From positions 2,131,501 to 2,195,500 of the forward strand of contig WPIO01000032.1 of assembly GCA_009760855.2 (NCBI GenBank): a stretch of DNA of 64,000 nucleotides. Direction: 5' to 3'. Shown here piece after piece: positions 35,701-48,680 of the stretch. The stretch comes from Cristatella mucedo. Its lineage: Eukaryota; Bryozoa; Phylactolaemata; Cristatellidae. A program made the position numbers and the translations under genes. Each line of letters begins with the position of its first letter. Within the stretch, counting starts at the first letter, position 1. The notes under the pieces were generated by a model, which saw only the letters and a list, made by a program, of their open reading frames with translations, ran no database searches and was not told where the DNA came from.

Positions 35701-36355
35701 TAAAAATTGCAAACTCCTTACCGCGCTTAATTGCCGTCTTAATTAAATGTGGCTGAGTCAAAATACAAGAAGTGCGAATGCTTGCGGATCAACCATCTCC
35801 TTAACCACTCCAGGTTAATTCCTTACCTAGTAATCCTGACGGTATTTTAGCTGATCGTTTCTATAGCTTCTTTGTAAGTTAGATAGAAAAGATCAGAGTG
35901 TATTCCCAAGGTGGCATAATCCTTTATGGACTCTTTTCCCTCAATAACAACCCCGCATGACTCCCCTTCCTCAATTCCGAGCAGCACCTCAATGTCTACA
36001 TTCATACATACATACATACAAGGCCACAAGTGACTTCATCTATCCCAATTAAAAAAAAACTGCTATCCATTTGACCCTTTACCCATGGTACTACTTCTAA
36101 GATGCATAGATCTGCTGCTGCCATTCAAACATAATATTTTCAATATGTCCGTAGCCTGAGGAAACGTTCCTGCCCGGTTAAAAAGGCTGCAGTTAGGTAA
36201 CTAGTTAAGAAAGCAACACTAGATCAGAGCTGCTTCCGACTACTCTCTCTTCTACACTTCTTATCGCAGCTGAACTCATACATTGAAACTTTAACCTAGC
36301 AAGCAAGTTACAGTCTAGTTTAAAGCTAATCCCTCCACAGTCACCATTATTTAGG
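32726..36355. other. No gene seen apart from the LINE fragment noted
   Basis: Stops in all frames; isolated ORFs at 32692-33045 (minus) and 33390-33689 (plus) have no known motif and no clear splice partners. Confidence 0.45.
35505..35590 (+). mobile_element. LINE 3' terminal fragment
   Basis: CATGCTTCCTTTGCAGCAAA, AAGTGCCTAGAAAGAGACTG and TCTGAGGGC match the family 3' end. Very short remnant. Confidence 0.6.
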
Positions 36356-36359
36356 GTTT

Positions 36360-37425
36360 GCAAAAATCTCATGACTGAAGACTTTGGTTAATCTCCCTGC
36401 TTGTTTCGCTTGATCTTTCGGAAGCCTTCGATAATACCAACCAGCTTGTCATTCTTGAGTGCTCGCCTCACACTGCAGAGCGATACCTAGCTGGCATAGA
36501 AATATACGAAAAGTTAATCGGCCAATCAGACCTGCTGACTGCAGGCTAAGACATGACTATGACATGAGCACTACAACAATTGCTGAATTCATTTCTTGTC
36601 AGTACGAAAAGTCAGTGGATGAATCGTCCGTGGACAAACCGTCCGCGAACGAAACGTGCTCTAGACAATTCTTTCGGGATGAACGGTCCGAGAATGAATT
36701 GTCCTCGAACTGGATACTGCAGCCAAATTGGTTCATGCATTTGTCACATGCCGCGTCGATGTATACAACTAACTAATTGCTGGTCGACCGGCACGTGCAA
36801 TCCGACGCTTACAGCTCTTGCACAACTCTGCTATTACGTTGTCTGTCCTGAGCGTTGCAGTTTCCTCATCACACTACCTCTTGCCATGCTCCCACTCCAA
36901 TAGTGCATCGACTTCCAAGTTTTTGTCATTCACTTTTAAGGTCCCTTTATACTCAAACTCCAGCCTACCTATTAGACCTACTCTCCCACTAGGCCAGACA
37001 TTGTACCACCCAATTTTCTGAATCAAATCGTTAAGCTACATCTCGTAAGAACCTCAAATCCTTTAGAGGCCGTGCCTTTAGTTCGTATGCTCCCAAGGCC
37101 TACAACTCCCTCCGACTGACGGAACAATTTCCACTGACTTGACATTAAAACAAAGCTAAAACCACAGTCATCTGTCACAGTTCAGAGGGTACGTGGAGAT
37201 TCGTCCTTTGTGTGCTTATGCTTGATGACACTGTGCATGCTGCCACTAACCATCTTCGATTGCTGACCCTGAGTATGTCACCTTTAACTATTCTATTCTT
37301 GTAGACATTGCACGTGCTATTATTAACCATAAGATCATGCTTCCTTTGCAGCATAGGCAAAGTGCCTAGAAAGATATTGAGTTCTCTGAGGACCTATATA
37401 CATTTATTCTTCAAATAGTTATTAC
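36360..37425 (+). mobile_element. CR1/L2-type LINE relic with 3' end
   Basis: LSEAFDNTNQLVILE near 36410 is a decayed LSAAFDTVDHSILL block. PAYLLDLLSH, FRGRAFSSYAPKAYNSL near 37050-37110 and the family 3' UTR (CTTCCTTTGCAGCA, then AGTGCCTAGAAAGATATTGA) follow. Part of the middle RT is missing. Confidence 0.75.
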
Positions 37426-39237
37426 AATAGGTAAACAATAACAATACTGTAATCCTAGGATAGGCGTTTATAAATTCTTAGAATCTTTTCAGTGTCCGCC
37501 CTTATTTACAGATGCAAGATGGCTCCAATTGTTTCTTGCTATTTTTTTATCCAGTGTCCGTTTTCCACATTTATCTGATTGCTACTTTTGCTAGGATGGG
37601 TGGCTATCATCGTAAGGTACTTCAATAATTGACAGTCGTAAGTCATTTTTTGTTCGAGGAGTCTAGAAGAAAACTTCCAAGTCATCAGAGTACGTCTTCT
37701 AGATGTGCTGTGGCGGTTAAATTTACTGTGAGTTTTTTAGCATTTTCAGTGTATTTAATTAGAAGTAGTGCAGCATATATTTCATGAGTCAGGGAGGGCA
37801 ACTGGTGTCCGCACTAGCAATAGCATATAACACCTCTTGTATGCTGCCAAAATCACATCTGAGAGCCTAGCTCCAGATCTAGACCAAAAGTCTCAGTAAC
37901 TCTAAATGATCATGAAGAAGAGTAGCTAATAAGCCTATGGTTTGCATGTACATTCACTTCGCAAACAGCTTGCGATATTCTGTAACATGTCATTTAGGAA
38001 AATAAAAGCAAAGAAGGTATTTTCAACTTCATTTAATAACTTATTTATACAGCAATTATAGGCAGCTGAGAATGAGGTTAATGTGTAAGCTGCAGGAGGA
38101 TTGAAGAGCAAGGAGTTTTTTATCCCGTCCACAAAATCTTGGTAGGCTGCATAAATGACCAATAGCTGAGAACAGGTGACTGACAAATTGTAAAAACTGA
38201 GCCACAAAACAAGAGGAAAGAATTGTGTGGGCCTTCATGGCGGGCTTAACTAGCTTGAATTGCAATGCATTTAACAAGTTTAAATATCCGATTTGTATCA
38301 AGACTTCATGACTAGTGAACTGAATTAAAGTTTAACATTTTAGCGTGATCAACAAAGAGCACGATACCTGAAGTATTTAAGGCAATGTAAACTATCTGGC
38401 ATAGTTGCTGTGTTCGCTTGCTGTAAAGCCACTTTTAAATTAAAATTAAGCACTATAAAATATATTAGACCTGTATTAAAGATATGATGACTTCGCAAGT
38501 ACACAACACAGCAACAAGAACAGATTTTTCTGCAACCAACCTCACAGTCTCAGCGACTGTAGAAGCATTAAGTAATGGCAGCTATTAAGAAATAAGAGCC
38601 ACATCTGCATGCCAGCTTAAATTCTTGGCATGGTCATTGGTTTTGTTTGTAATTTAATATATCTCTGTATGTAACTTCTCAAAGCCACAAGGACTAAGAG
38701 GGTGTTTCAGCAGATTTCTATGGCACATCCATTCACAGTCTTAGTGGCTTTCTGTTCGCATTCATCTAACGGAACAAAGAGCACGCGAGAAACATCGAAG
38801 ATTCAGGTCAACCGAGGGCGTTAGTAGCGATGTAGTGGGAGTGAGTAGGAATGTAGCTATGCATCACAGAAGCAGGAAATTGGCCATTTGGTCTAGAGGT
38901 TTAGTATAGTTACTTGAATGGGAGAGGAATTTCAGGATATGGTCACTATCGGCAGGCTTGAATGCAGAAATTTAGGTGCCGAGAGGAATTGAGGGAGACA
39001 AGTACTCTAGGGATGTTACTGAGGGAGAGACGTCGTGTAATGGGTACACTATTACCTTTGCGATGGACTCTCTGACCTTGCCTGTTGCTGAACAATAAGC
39101 TAGATAAGAAATCAGCTAGATCCCAGTGAGGTGGTCATTTGGCTACAGATTCGTGAGATTAGGTCTTTTTGCTACCGAGTGTGTACTGAAAGCCGCTTGG
39201 GCTTTGAGCGAGCTATACAAGACTTCTGCGTAATATA

Positions 39238-39365
39238 ATAATAATAATAATAATAATTCACTTGATAAAGCGCCCTCGGAGAACTTAATCTCTCTCTAGG
39301 CGCTTTACATTTGCTGTAAAGTGAAATGCAATTGAATGGTAAGTAAAATCATGCTTGAAACACAA
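39238..39365 (-). mobile_element. LINE 3' terminal fragment with (ATT)n tail
   Basis: On the plus strand (AAT)6 is followed by TCACTTGATAAAGCGCCCTC and the conserved AACTTAATCTCTCTCTAGGC. This is a heavily 5'-truncated insertion. Confidence 0.75.
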
Positions 39366-39850
39366 TAATAGCCTCTACGGTCACAGACGGAGATACACAA
39401 GGACCGCAAGATAAGGAGCCAAGCTGGGCACGGTCAGAGAGATAGTTGACGGCTAGCGGCAGCATTTTTGGATAGTGCATCAAGTGATTTCGCAGTACTT
39501 TTATAGAAGCAAGACTTGGCCTTTGCAAGGGAATTAATAAGATCTACAGTAGTCCTCATATTCCTGTCGGTGAGCAGTCGCTCTGATGTTTTCTATGCTA
39601 TCTCAAGCTTTGGGTTAGTAGAATTAGCTAGATTAGTGTCGGTGGTGAACCATAAAGCTACCTGGGTGTGGGCATACAGGGTGTTTAGCCGGCGCAAATT
39701 CACCAAGAATGTTGGCTTGTGACGTGATGTAGCATTCAATCAGTGAAATCAGGTCGAGAAAAAATAAAGCAGCAATGGCGAGGAAGATGTTTTCGTTTAA
39801 ACGCCATCAATATCGGGGTCTTGTCCCAAGACTTCGTGTTTTGGATAGGA

Positions 39851-39934
39851 ACGCTAAAATGTAGTCGGGATAAAAATTAACAGATTCCAAAAACGCTAAA
39901 ATGTAGTCGGGATGAAAATTAACAGATTCCAATG
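39851..39934. repeat. 42-bp tandem duplication
   Basis: Two units starting ACGCTAAAATGTAGTCGGGA differ at an internal A/G and at the last bases. Confidence 0.93.
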
Positions 39935-41459
39935 GTCTATGATCTCGTTCGTAATGAATGGCTCGTCGATCGCTGTTTACAGACAGGCACGGATTTCCTT
40001 GTTCATTCAGCAGTAATTAACTTAGGCTCCTCATAAATAGAGCTTTTGGGAGAGAGTCAAAAGAGAAGTAATGGTCTTTTTTGCCCTGGACACAAATTCA
40101 ATTACATCCTTAAGTTACAAACTTGTACGTCTTTGCATTAACCATATCTGGAAGCTTTGTTTTATGTAGTTGTAGAAAGTCTACGCTCCATTAGCATGAC
40201 ATGGAATTGATAGTGATAACTTTTCAACACACTGTTATAAACCCTCGCCGTTGACGAGCATTGCCTACTGCTTGTAGCGAGTTAATTGGACAATTACTAA
40301 GGGGGGAGAAGTGCGGAGAAATGTTGCTGCAGTCTGGCTGAAACTGCACTGAGAACACGGAAGTCACTAATCCATTCTATCTTATCCGTCCCCAATCTGG
40401 CAGAGCTGAGTCACCGTTCCGTCCTATTGAGCACTATCATAATTTGTGAGTGGCAACGAGGATTGTTCATAGCGGATGGTATTAGTAATTTTGGATTTTT
40501 GTATTTAATTCGAATAATTCTGAATACAATGTGGTCTTAAGTCTTCTGGTACTACCTACAATAATCCTCACATGCTAAACTGTGGACAATGAGTTATACA
40601 ATTTTCAGGCGGCCGTTTCAAGTCTACATTTTGTAATCTTTGCAATTATCGCGCCAGCCTTACACTAAAGGGCATCTGGGAGGGGACTGATCTCTCGTTA
40701 AGTTACATACTCATCCAGGATGGTGGCAAGTTTCAAAGTGTAGCATAGCATCATGTTTAGGAGGTCGGTAGTCGGGTCAAGTAACAGAGCAAAAATGTAA
40801 GATCAATGCAACAGTATCATTAATGTTGTAAGACTTAAGGTTTCTTGATTAAATGTAGTTGTGATGCCGTAGAAGAAATTTATTCTAGAAAGAACGCAAT
40901 CTAAAGTTATTAAATGCAGAAAGAATTTTTGATGAGAGTACTATTGGGTGAGATCAAGCAAAAATTTGTGTTCATGGTGTGGTAGTACATGTTTGTGTTG
41001 GGTGATAAAAAAAAGAACATGGAGGCAGGAACTCTGAATATCAAAATAGATTGTACACGCGATCAGAAAAGAATAATTCCTAGTGCAAAGAAGTAAGTAG
41101 AAGGCCCAAGTCAAGAGACGAAACTGGATTTGAGATTACCCGACTTAAATCAGGTCGCAGCTACATCGAAAATGTTAGGAGTTGTCAAGTATCGGTGCTC
41201 TAGCAACATGTTTTATTTCACGAGCCACGGACATTTGTTAAGACACGGTTTCAAAGCGGATCTCAATGTAATCAAGGGCTTTATTGCTGCCACGTGAGAA
41301 AAATTAGCGGCTGTTCTAACTGCAGAAAATGCTACAATTAGTAACGACAGAATTTAAATGGCAGCGAATATTAGTTCGGCATTGGTAGCCCCCTCAGGTA
41401 CCCCGTGTATTTTTCTGGTGACACCTCACTGGTGGAGGCTGGCTGGACATGAAGTAGTA

Positions 41460-41826
41460 CTACCAGGATGAGCACAAAAAATACAGCCGTGAACGGTCGT
41501 ACTGGAACATTAGCGAACGCCAAATCATAGGGTGGGGGCCGTTTAACGGGCTAGCTGCTGCGAAGGCGCCGGCTAGCTCGCGCTCGCCGCCGTCAATGGC
41601 GCTGCCACCGTCCGAAACGCGGCACTCGTCCGGTCTGAGGAAGCCGTGAAGGAACTTCTTGTCCGAGTACCGGTCGGGCTTAGCAGAGCACTGGTCTGCA
41701 GCTAATGCTGCTGCTGTTACCGCCGTGGCGGCTTCGGCAGTCGGGCGAGCAGCCAACGGACTCAGCAGCGGTTGCCAGGTTGACAGGGGCCTCGCGGGAT
41801 GGAGATAGTCTTTGCAAGCGTAATTC
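41460..41826 (-). CDS. GC-rich open stretch, possible exon of an unknown gene
   Basis: On the minus strand the frame is open from about 41826 to a TAG at 41460, roughly 120 codons, with Ala-rich sequence and a globular-looking SAKPDRYSDKKFLHGFLRPD segment. It has no ATG until late. The region is CpG-rich compared with its surroundings. No family recognised, and no spliced partner found. Confidence 0.22.
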
Positions 41827-42081
41827 TATGGATACTCGGGGATTCGCATGACGGGCATTTTCTTTTCATCTCTTGCGGCGCTTGCCGCTAAGTTGGCTTC
41901 AATTTATCGATGCAGAATGCTCCCGATTAGCAATCCTTACGAGATGTATTTGACCGCGTTCCCGGTTCTCAATGCGTTAAGACTGGGCAATGAGACACCT
42001 GCCGCGTAGCTGAAGGTAGGGAATCGGACGTTCCTGAAACTCCCGCTTACGCAGGGCTCAGGCAGTGAGTGGCTAAGTCAA

Positions 42082-42102
42082 GGGGCGGGTGGGCAGATGG
42101 GG
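42082..42102 (+). other. G-quadruplex motif
   Basis: GGGGCGGGTGGGCAGATGGGG fits four G-runs with loops of 1, 1 and 5 bases, in the GC-rich stretch upstream of the 18-bp array. Confidence 0.75.
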
Positions 42103-43021
42103 TAATAAGGGCAGGGGGGTAATAGCCCCCTCAGCTGAGTGGGGGAGCAACGACGCGGGCCGCCGCCCTCTTATTGGACCAGGGCAGAAGCAGGGGGCTG
42201 AAGCGACCCGGTAGAGATAGGGGTAAAGGCTTTTTTTAGGCCCACAATTTTAAAAACCACACCACGTTCATAAAGACTGACGCGAGTCCTCGAATTGACG
42301 AGTGCTTGTCACGTCGCGAGTCTTAACGGCTGATGGGAGAGCACGGGCTGGCTGGTAAACTAAGATGCAGGTGAAACTAGTGGTAACCCACCGGAAGGTT
42401 GTACGCCATTTAATTTTCTAATGAAGAGCTAATTTCATTGAATCCGTGGCTGCTTACTTTGCGCGTAGATGCGGTGACGAATGACGCGTGAAGAACGGCA
42501 ATGCCTTGCCTCGACTCTACATTTTTACGCGCGCGTCGAGACGAGTGGCGGCCGGCTAACAGCTGGTCTGCCGACAGGTGCACCCGTTATGAAATTACAA
42601 TATCGACTGACATGGCCCAGAGCGTCTTAAAAAAGACTTTGCTAGCACGCCTTTATGTGTGCGACGATGCGCGCCGAGCCGAGAATGGTATTCGTAGTAG
42701 CGGCGACCGCCATCATCCGACAGAATCGCGCCCTGCTTACAGTCATTGAGCAACCACTGACTTGTTTATCGAATACCCGCCACTGCGGTTTCGCGCTATA
42801 CTATTTTTCATCGCCTGCGCCCTGCCACACCCTATATGAATGTATCCGCATTCTGGGGCACGGTTAAATTTTCGCCGCAGCGCAACAATACGAAAAGGCA
42901 CACAAGACTACTCTTAAAGAAACAGTCTCTCAGCAAGAAGTCTAGACATGCAGTCTACAGCCGCTTTTGCGGTGCATGTCTTCCCGCTTAGCTTCCGTCC
43001 GTTTGAGCAGGCGGCGTCGAA

Positions 43022-45045
43022 GGTGGCCGATCCGGCATTGGTGGCCGATCCGGCGCTGGTGGCCGATCCGGCGCTGGTGGCCGATCCGGCGCTGGTGGCC
43101 GATCCGGCGCTGGTGGCCGATCCGGCGCTGGTGGCCGATCCGGCGCTGGTGGCCGATCCGGCGCTGGTGGCCGATCCGGCGCTGGTGGCCGATCCGGCGC
43201 TGGTGGCCGATCCGGCGCTGGTGGCCGATCCGGCGCTGGTGGCCGATCCGGCGCTGGTGGCCGATCCGGCGCTGGTGGCCGATCCGGCGCTGGTGGCCGA
43301 TCCGCGCGCTGGTGGCCGATCCGGCGCTGGTGGCCGATCCGGCGCTGGTGGCCGATCCGGCGCTGGTGGCCGATCCGGCGCTGGTGGCCGATCCGGCGCT
43401 GGTGGCCGATCCGGCGCTGGTGGCCGATCCGGCGCTGGTGGCCGATCCGGCGCTGGTGGCCGATCCGGCGCTGGTGGCCGATCCGGCGCTGGTGGCCGAT
43501 CCGGCGCTGGTGGCCGATCCGGCGCTGGTGGCCGATCCGGCGCTGGTGGCCGATCCGGCGCTGGTGGCCGATCCGGCGCTGGTGGCCGATCCGGCGCTGG
43601 TGGCCGATCCGGCGCTGGTGGCCGATCCGGCGCTGGTGGCCGATCCGGCGCTGGTGGGCCGATCCGGCGCTGGTGGCCGATCCGGCGCTGGTGGCCGATC
43701 CGGCGCTGGTGGCCGATCCGGCGCTGGTGGCCGATCCGGCGCTGGTGGCCGATCCGGCGCTGGTGTGGCCGATCCGGCGCTGGTGGCCGATCCGGCGCTG
43801 GTGGCCGATCCGGCGCTGGTGGCCGATCCGGCGCTGGTGGCCGATCCGGCGCGATCCCGGTGGCCGATCCGGCGCTGGTGGCCGATCCGGCGCTGGTGGC
43901 CGATCCGGCGCTGGTGGCCGATCCGGCGCTGGTGGCCGATCCGGCGCTGGTGGCCGATCCGGCGCTGGTGGCCGATCCGGCGCTGGTGGCCGATCCGGCG
44001 GGGGCCGATCCGGCGCTGGTGGCCGATCCGGCGCTGGTGGCCGATCCGGCGCTGGTGGCCGATCCGGCGCTGGTGGCCGATCCGGCGCTGGTGGCCGATC
44101 CGGCGCTGGTGGCCGATCCGGCGCTGGTGGCCGCTGGTGGCCGATCCGGCGCTGGTGGCCGATCCGGCGCTGGTGGCCGATCCGGCGCTGGTGGCCGATC
44201 CGGCGCTGGTGGCCGATCCGGCGCTGGTGGCCGATCCGGCGCTGGTGGCCGATCCGGCGCTGGTGGCCGATCCGGCGCTGGTGGCCGATCCGGCGCTGGT
44301 GGCCGATCCGGCGCTGGTGGCCGATCCGGCGCTGGTGGCCGATCCGGCGCTGGTGGCCGATCCGGCGCTGGGTCCGGCGCTGGGCCCATCCGGCCCTGGT
44401 GGCCGATCCGGCGCTGGTGGCCGATCCGGCGCTGGTGGCCGATCCGGCGCGCGCTGGTGGCCGATCCGGCGCTGGTGGCCGATCCGGCGCTGGTGGCCGA
44501 TGCGGCGCTGGTGGCGGGTCCGGCGCTGGGGGCCGATCCGGCGCTGGCCGCCGATCCGGCGATCCGGCGCTGGTCGCCGATCTGGCGCTGGTGGCCGATC
44601 CGGCGCTGGTGGCCGATCCGGCGCTGGTGGCCGATCCGGCGCTGGTGGCCGATCCGGCGCTGGTGGCCGATCCGGCGCTGGTGGCCGATCCGGCGCTGGT
44701 GGCCGATCCGGCGCTGGTGGCCGATCCGGCGCTGGTGGCCGATCCGGCGCTGGTGGCCGATCCGGCGCTGGTGGCCGATCCGGCGTGGGGCCGATCCGGC
44801 GCTGGTGGCCGATCCGGCGCTGGTGGCCCGGCGCGGGTGGCCGATCCGGCGCTGGTGGCCGATCCGGCGCTGGTGGCCGATCCGGCGCTGGTGGCCGATC
44901 CGGGCCGATCCGGCCGCGGCGCTGGTGGCCGATCCGGCGCTGGTGGCCGATCCGGCGCTGGTGGCCGATCCGGCGCTGGTGGCCGATCCGGCGCTGGTGG
45001 CCGATCCGGCGCTGGTGGCCGATCCGGCGCTGGTGGCTGATCCGA
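43022..45045. repeat. 18-bp minisatellite, about 112 copies
   Basis: The unit is GGCGCTGGTGGCCGATCC. With no stops in the unit, long frames are open on both strands (VADPAL, IRRWWP and GAGGRS periodicities on plus; GSATSA, PAPDRP and RIGHQR on minus). Indels not divisible by three (for example near 43303, 43656, 43762, 43850, 44000, 44370 and 44560) repeatedly change the frame, which argues against selection on any one protein. Units are near-identical in the core, with variants concentrated at 44370-44590 and 44790-44930. Each typical unit contains GCTGGTGG and a GATC. Confidence 0.95.
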
Positions 45046-45090
45046 CGGACTCGACGGTGGTGGCGGTGGAGGCGGCGGAGGAAAGACGCC
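45046..45090. repeat. GGN-rich simple sequence at the right edge of the 18-bp array
   Basis: GGTGGTGGCGGTGGAGGCGG-type sequence follows the last unit and may be part of the same unstable locus. Confidence 0.6.
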
Positions 45091-45129
45091 TCGGTCACGC
45101 GACGTACTCGGCTAGCTCGTGACTGAAAG

Positions 45130-46373
45130 CTGCGTCAGCAAAAACGTCTGGAAGAGCTGTTGCTGTGTGCTTTGGGTCATTTTTCCTGCTGCCAAATCTA
45201 GTCGTGCTCCCGAAGTACTCCAGCACTTGGAACCTTAGCTCTTTCACTCCAGATCGAGGTGTACACATGCTGGTCCATAAGCCCGATGATAATACGGTGG
45301 CGAAACTCCGACCTCAGAGGAGCGAAAGCGACCGAAAACTATGCCATTTCCGCCATCAAATTTGGTGAAACGGGACATTTGATATGGAGCGTATCTATTT
45401 CACAGTTGTTACATAACAATGTTAATCGAGTCGCTGATTGCTGTTTAAGTGGCATCCTTGATCTCTTAAACATTGACTACTCTTGTTTCATTGCAGAAGG
45501 CATCCATGAAAAGTTATAAAACTGATTGCAATTTTGAAATCGCCCACCTACCTAACAACCACTTGGTCCGAGGCCTGGTTGCACTAGTGATAATATAGCA
45601 TAATACTAATGGATGCCTGACATAAAGCAAGCATGTACAGGTGCAACTACACAAAAGGCTGACAGTACTAGGTGACCATAGGGCATTAATTTTTCCTCTT
45701 CGCACAGTGTCTTAGTTATACATGAATTTAAATTCGATGCCATCGACAACGTGGTATACCTCTCGTGATGAAAGTTCTGCAATATTCTGAATTACTAATA
45801 TTAGCATTCCTGTCACTGCTTTCATCATTAAGGCATGCGGCATGACCTCGGCAATTTCAGGAACCTAAAATTTCCCTACTTTAATAATTGCCCTGCGTTC
45901 TGCTCCTCTGTCTGATAAGGATTCTAGGATTCCCTAAGTGCGACACCTTGATGATAAACGATGCTGTCTTTGACTGCACTCAAGGTCAAGGTTGACTTTC
46001 CGGAAAACCGGCTATGCTCATGGCGGTTACTCGCGTACGGCGACCCAAAGTGATCAACACTCTTAATGGTGGCTTCTTTCAGATATTTCTACAATAAGTC
46101 CGCGTTAGAGCTTGCAAAAAGTTAAGTAATTGGAGTAGCTGTGCAGCAGCTTTCAACTTGGAAGACACGACTACGGACACCGGCAAGCACGGGCCAGCTG
46201 TGGCCCGTTCAGCCTGGCTATGTCACACGCTCGTCAGCTGCCGCGGCAGTAGCCTGGAATCTAGGCAACTACAGATGCTGCCTTCACATGAGATATTTTC
46301 AAAAAATAGCCACATATAGTAATCTCGGTAAGCGAAGACCGTTCGCACCTGACGATATTGCAGGAAGCGATTC

Positions 46374-46458
<85 letters not shown>

Positions 46459-47830
46459 GACAGAGACAGAGAGACAGAGTGAGAAAGCTAGAGAAAGAGA
46501 GAGAATGGAGAGATAAGAAAGTGAGGCAGCTAGGCACTGTGGAAACCTTTCGAGCTGCAATCCGTGCTTAAATATCAGTCATAGCTTAATATTTTCCTAC
46601 CTCATGTCTCTTCCGCTTCTCCCTACCTTGCGGTCCGAAAAAAATGAAGAAGGACGCCAGCAGCTGTGGGAGGAGGGCTGGCAAGATGGAGAGAGAGAGA
46701 GAGAGGGCAAAGAGGGCAGAGTAGATAGCGGGAGAGAGAGAGGGTTGAGAAGAGAGGGAGGGGGAGAGGAGAGAGAGAGGGGAGAGGGTAGGGAGAGAAA
46801 GGGGGTGAGAGAGGACACTGGAGAAGGGGTAGAGGAGTGCTGGTTAGAGGGTGTGGCGCACGCTGCATGCATCGAATCGTATTGAGACTTTTCTGGGCGT
46901 GGGAACGAGCAAGAGACGCGACCAGGTGCTTACTACCAATGACACTTGTGGTGACTGCCAATGCCAAAAGCGAGCGATCTCCCACAAATGCCGCAGTGGC
47001 TGCTTGGTCCGGCGGAGGTGCTAAAACCAGAAGGCTGAACAATCTTGCTTACAAATGGGGCATCGCGTTCGAGAGCGTGTGGTGCACGGTGCGGCTGCAT
47101 GTTGGTCGTCCATGTGGGCACTTGTGCGTTCCCCGAGTTCGAATTTATCTGCGTATGCATTAAGTGGCTTGTGGGTTCAGGCGCTGTAGCTGTGAGCGGG
47201 TGCGCATACGCTGTTTCGCGGGAGAGCAAGGAGGAGGAATGCAATCTGCGAGCGACCTGGAGGGTGTAGGAGTTTTGGGATGTTGCAAGGCGTCCCTCGT
47301 GTGCTTTAGCAAAAATGTTTTTTTTTGGGAAAGGCTAAAGCTCCCAAGACCACGATGCGTAGCCGGCGCAACTAGCGGCATTCGTTCATCTGAAAGAAAA
47401 TTGTACCACCCGTTTGCACTGCCCGAACCAGCACGCTGCTAGTGCAGAGTGGTCAGTGACAACTCGGCCGCCTTTAATACATCGAATGGGTTTAAAGAGT
47501 GCATCAGACGGCTAAGTGGCCCGGCCCGTTCATTACCTAGGTCAATGAGTTCTGTTTTCCAGACCGTTATTTTCACACCATTTCCTGGATAATCTTTCAA
47601 GCAGTGTCAGATAACTCATCGACAATTAAGATGAGGTCATCCAATGGCGGCCTGCGGCGTATAAGGTTAGCAGGAAGAACCTGTCCAGGACACAGTAAAC
47701 TGGATAGGCACCATCACCTTTTCAGGATCGGCTGGCTCTGGCAAGGGAAAGATTTAGGGCCCCCTCCTTGACCTGCTTAATCCTGGCCACGCCTAGTATT
47801 CGCGAAGGAGGCCCCTATGAAGCTGCTTAA
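45130..47830. other. No gene seen; GA-rich microsatellite region
   Basis: Overlapping ORFs on both strands at 46837-47442 show no conserved motif. Base composition rises in G near 46600-47400 because of the GA-rich tracts. Confidence 0.4.
46376..46470. repeat. (GA)n microsatellite with impure CAGA tail
   Basis: About 37 GA repeats and then CAGACAGAGACAGAGACAGA. A second, impure GA-rich tract lies at 46690-46820. The Arg/Glu and Ser/Leu ORFs around them are repeat artefacts. Confidence 0.95.
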
Positions 47831-47839
47831 GAGGATTCA

Positions 47840-47945
47840 CAAACATATCATTCGATTCGTGCTTCCTTTGCAGCAAATGTAAAGTGCCTAGACAGAGTTT
47901 AGTTCTCTGAGTGCGAAATAGCAAATGCATTATTATAAGTATTGC
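47840..47945 (+). mobile_element. LINE 3' terminal fragment
   Basis: GTGCTTCCTTTGCAGCAAAT, AAAGTGCCTAGACAGAG and TTAGTTCTCTGAG, then an AT-rich tail (GCATTATTATAA). Confidence 0.6.
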
Positions 47946-48594
47946 ATATAAACTCAAGATGTACGCTCGCCCCCAGTATTGATTACCCGCACTTTAGTTA
48001 AAAAGAGCATGGGCACTGCTCAAGACGCTGGTAGACCCTTAAGAAGAAACACATTTTAAGTTCTCGAAGGAGGCACAGCCAAAAAGGCCACAGATTCTCT
48101 CTCTTCGAGATTGCTAACCCCTCTCTGGTTGCCTACTTGGTCCACTTGGTAGGTTCTATCGGGCAGGGTGGAGGAAGGGCTGCTTATAGCTGAATTCATT
48201 TGGCTCTCCTCCCCGCCCCACTATGTTTCCGGGCTAGAAAACCATAAATACAAAGCTTAAAGCGACAGTTAACGTTTGTGACTTGCAGTCAACATAGTAC
48301 CGGCGGGTTACAGTAGTTTAGTTGTCTACGCAGCTACTTTAATACGGGCGAAAATTTGTTGCAGAATGCTTGATGATGAATTGCAGGGCTTGACAAGTCG
48401 TCGACCCTGATTGATGATTGCTGATTGCCGGCCCTGATTGAATCTGACTCAGATTGTCCTTGGCCCATGAGCTAGAGACCTCAAGGTTGGCAGAACGTAA
48501 TGCCTATGCACTAGCGTCCTTCTTGGTCTTCCAATTCAATGCAAAGGCTAGGCTGACCACTAAGCTATTTGTGCAAGTTGCGCCGAAGATAATC

Positions 48595-48680
48595 AAATAA
48601 TGCTAATAATACACTTGATAAAGCTCCCCCATAGAGAACTCAAATCTCTATCTAGACGCTTTACATTTGATGCAAAAGAA
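48595..48680 (-). mobile_element. LINE 3' terminal fragment
   Basis: AATAATACACTTGATAAAGC and CTATCTAGACGCTTTACATT on plus; reverse complement of the family 3' end. Confidence 0.6.

Larger units (their letters stand above)
37430..41380. other. No gene seen apart from the repeats noted
   Basis: AT-rich intergenic-type sequence; the only recognisable items are the LINE end at 39238 and the 42-bp duplication at 39851. Confidence 0.45.

Noticed and set aside
43022-45045. CRISPR array
   Set aside because: Uniform tandem units without unique spacers, in animal-type DNA.
42914-45126. Four long ORFs (455-724 residues) on both strands as large repeat proteins
   Set aside because: They are read-throughs of a stop-free 18-bp minisatellite with indels not divisible by three. 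I annotated the array instead.
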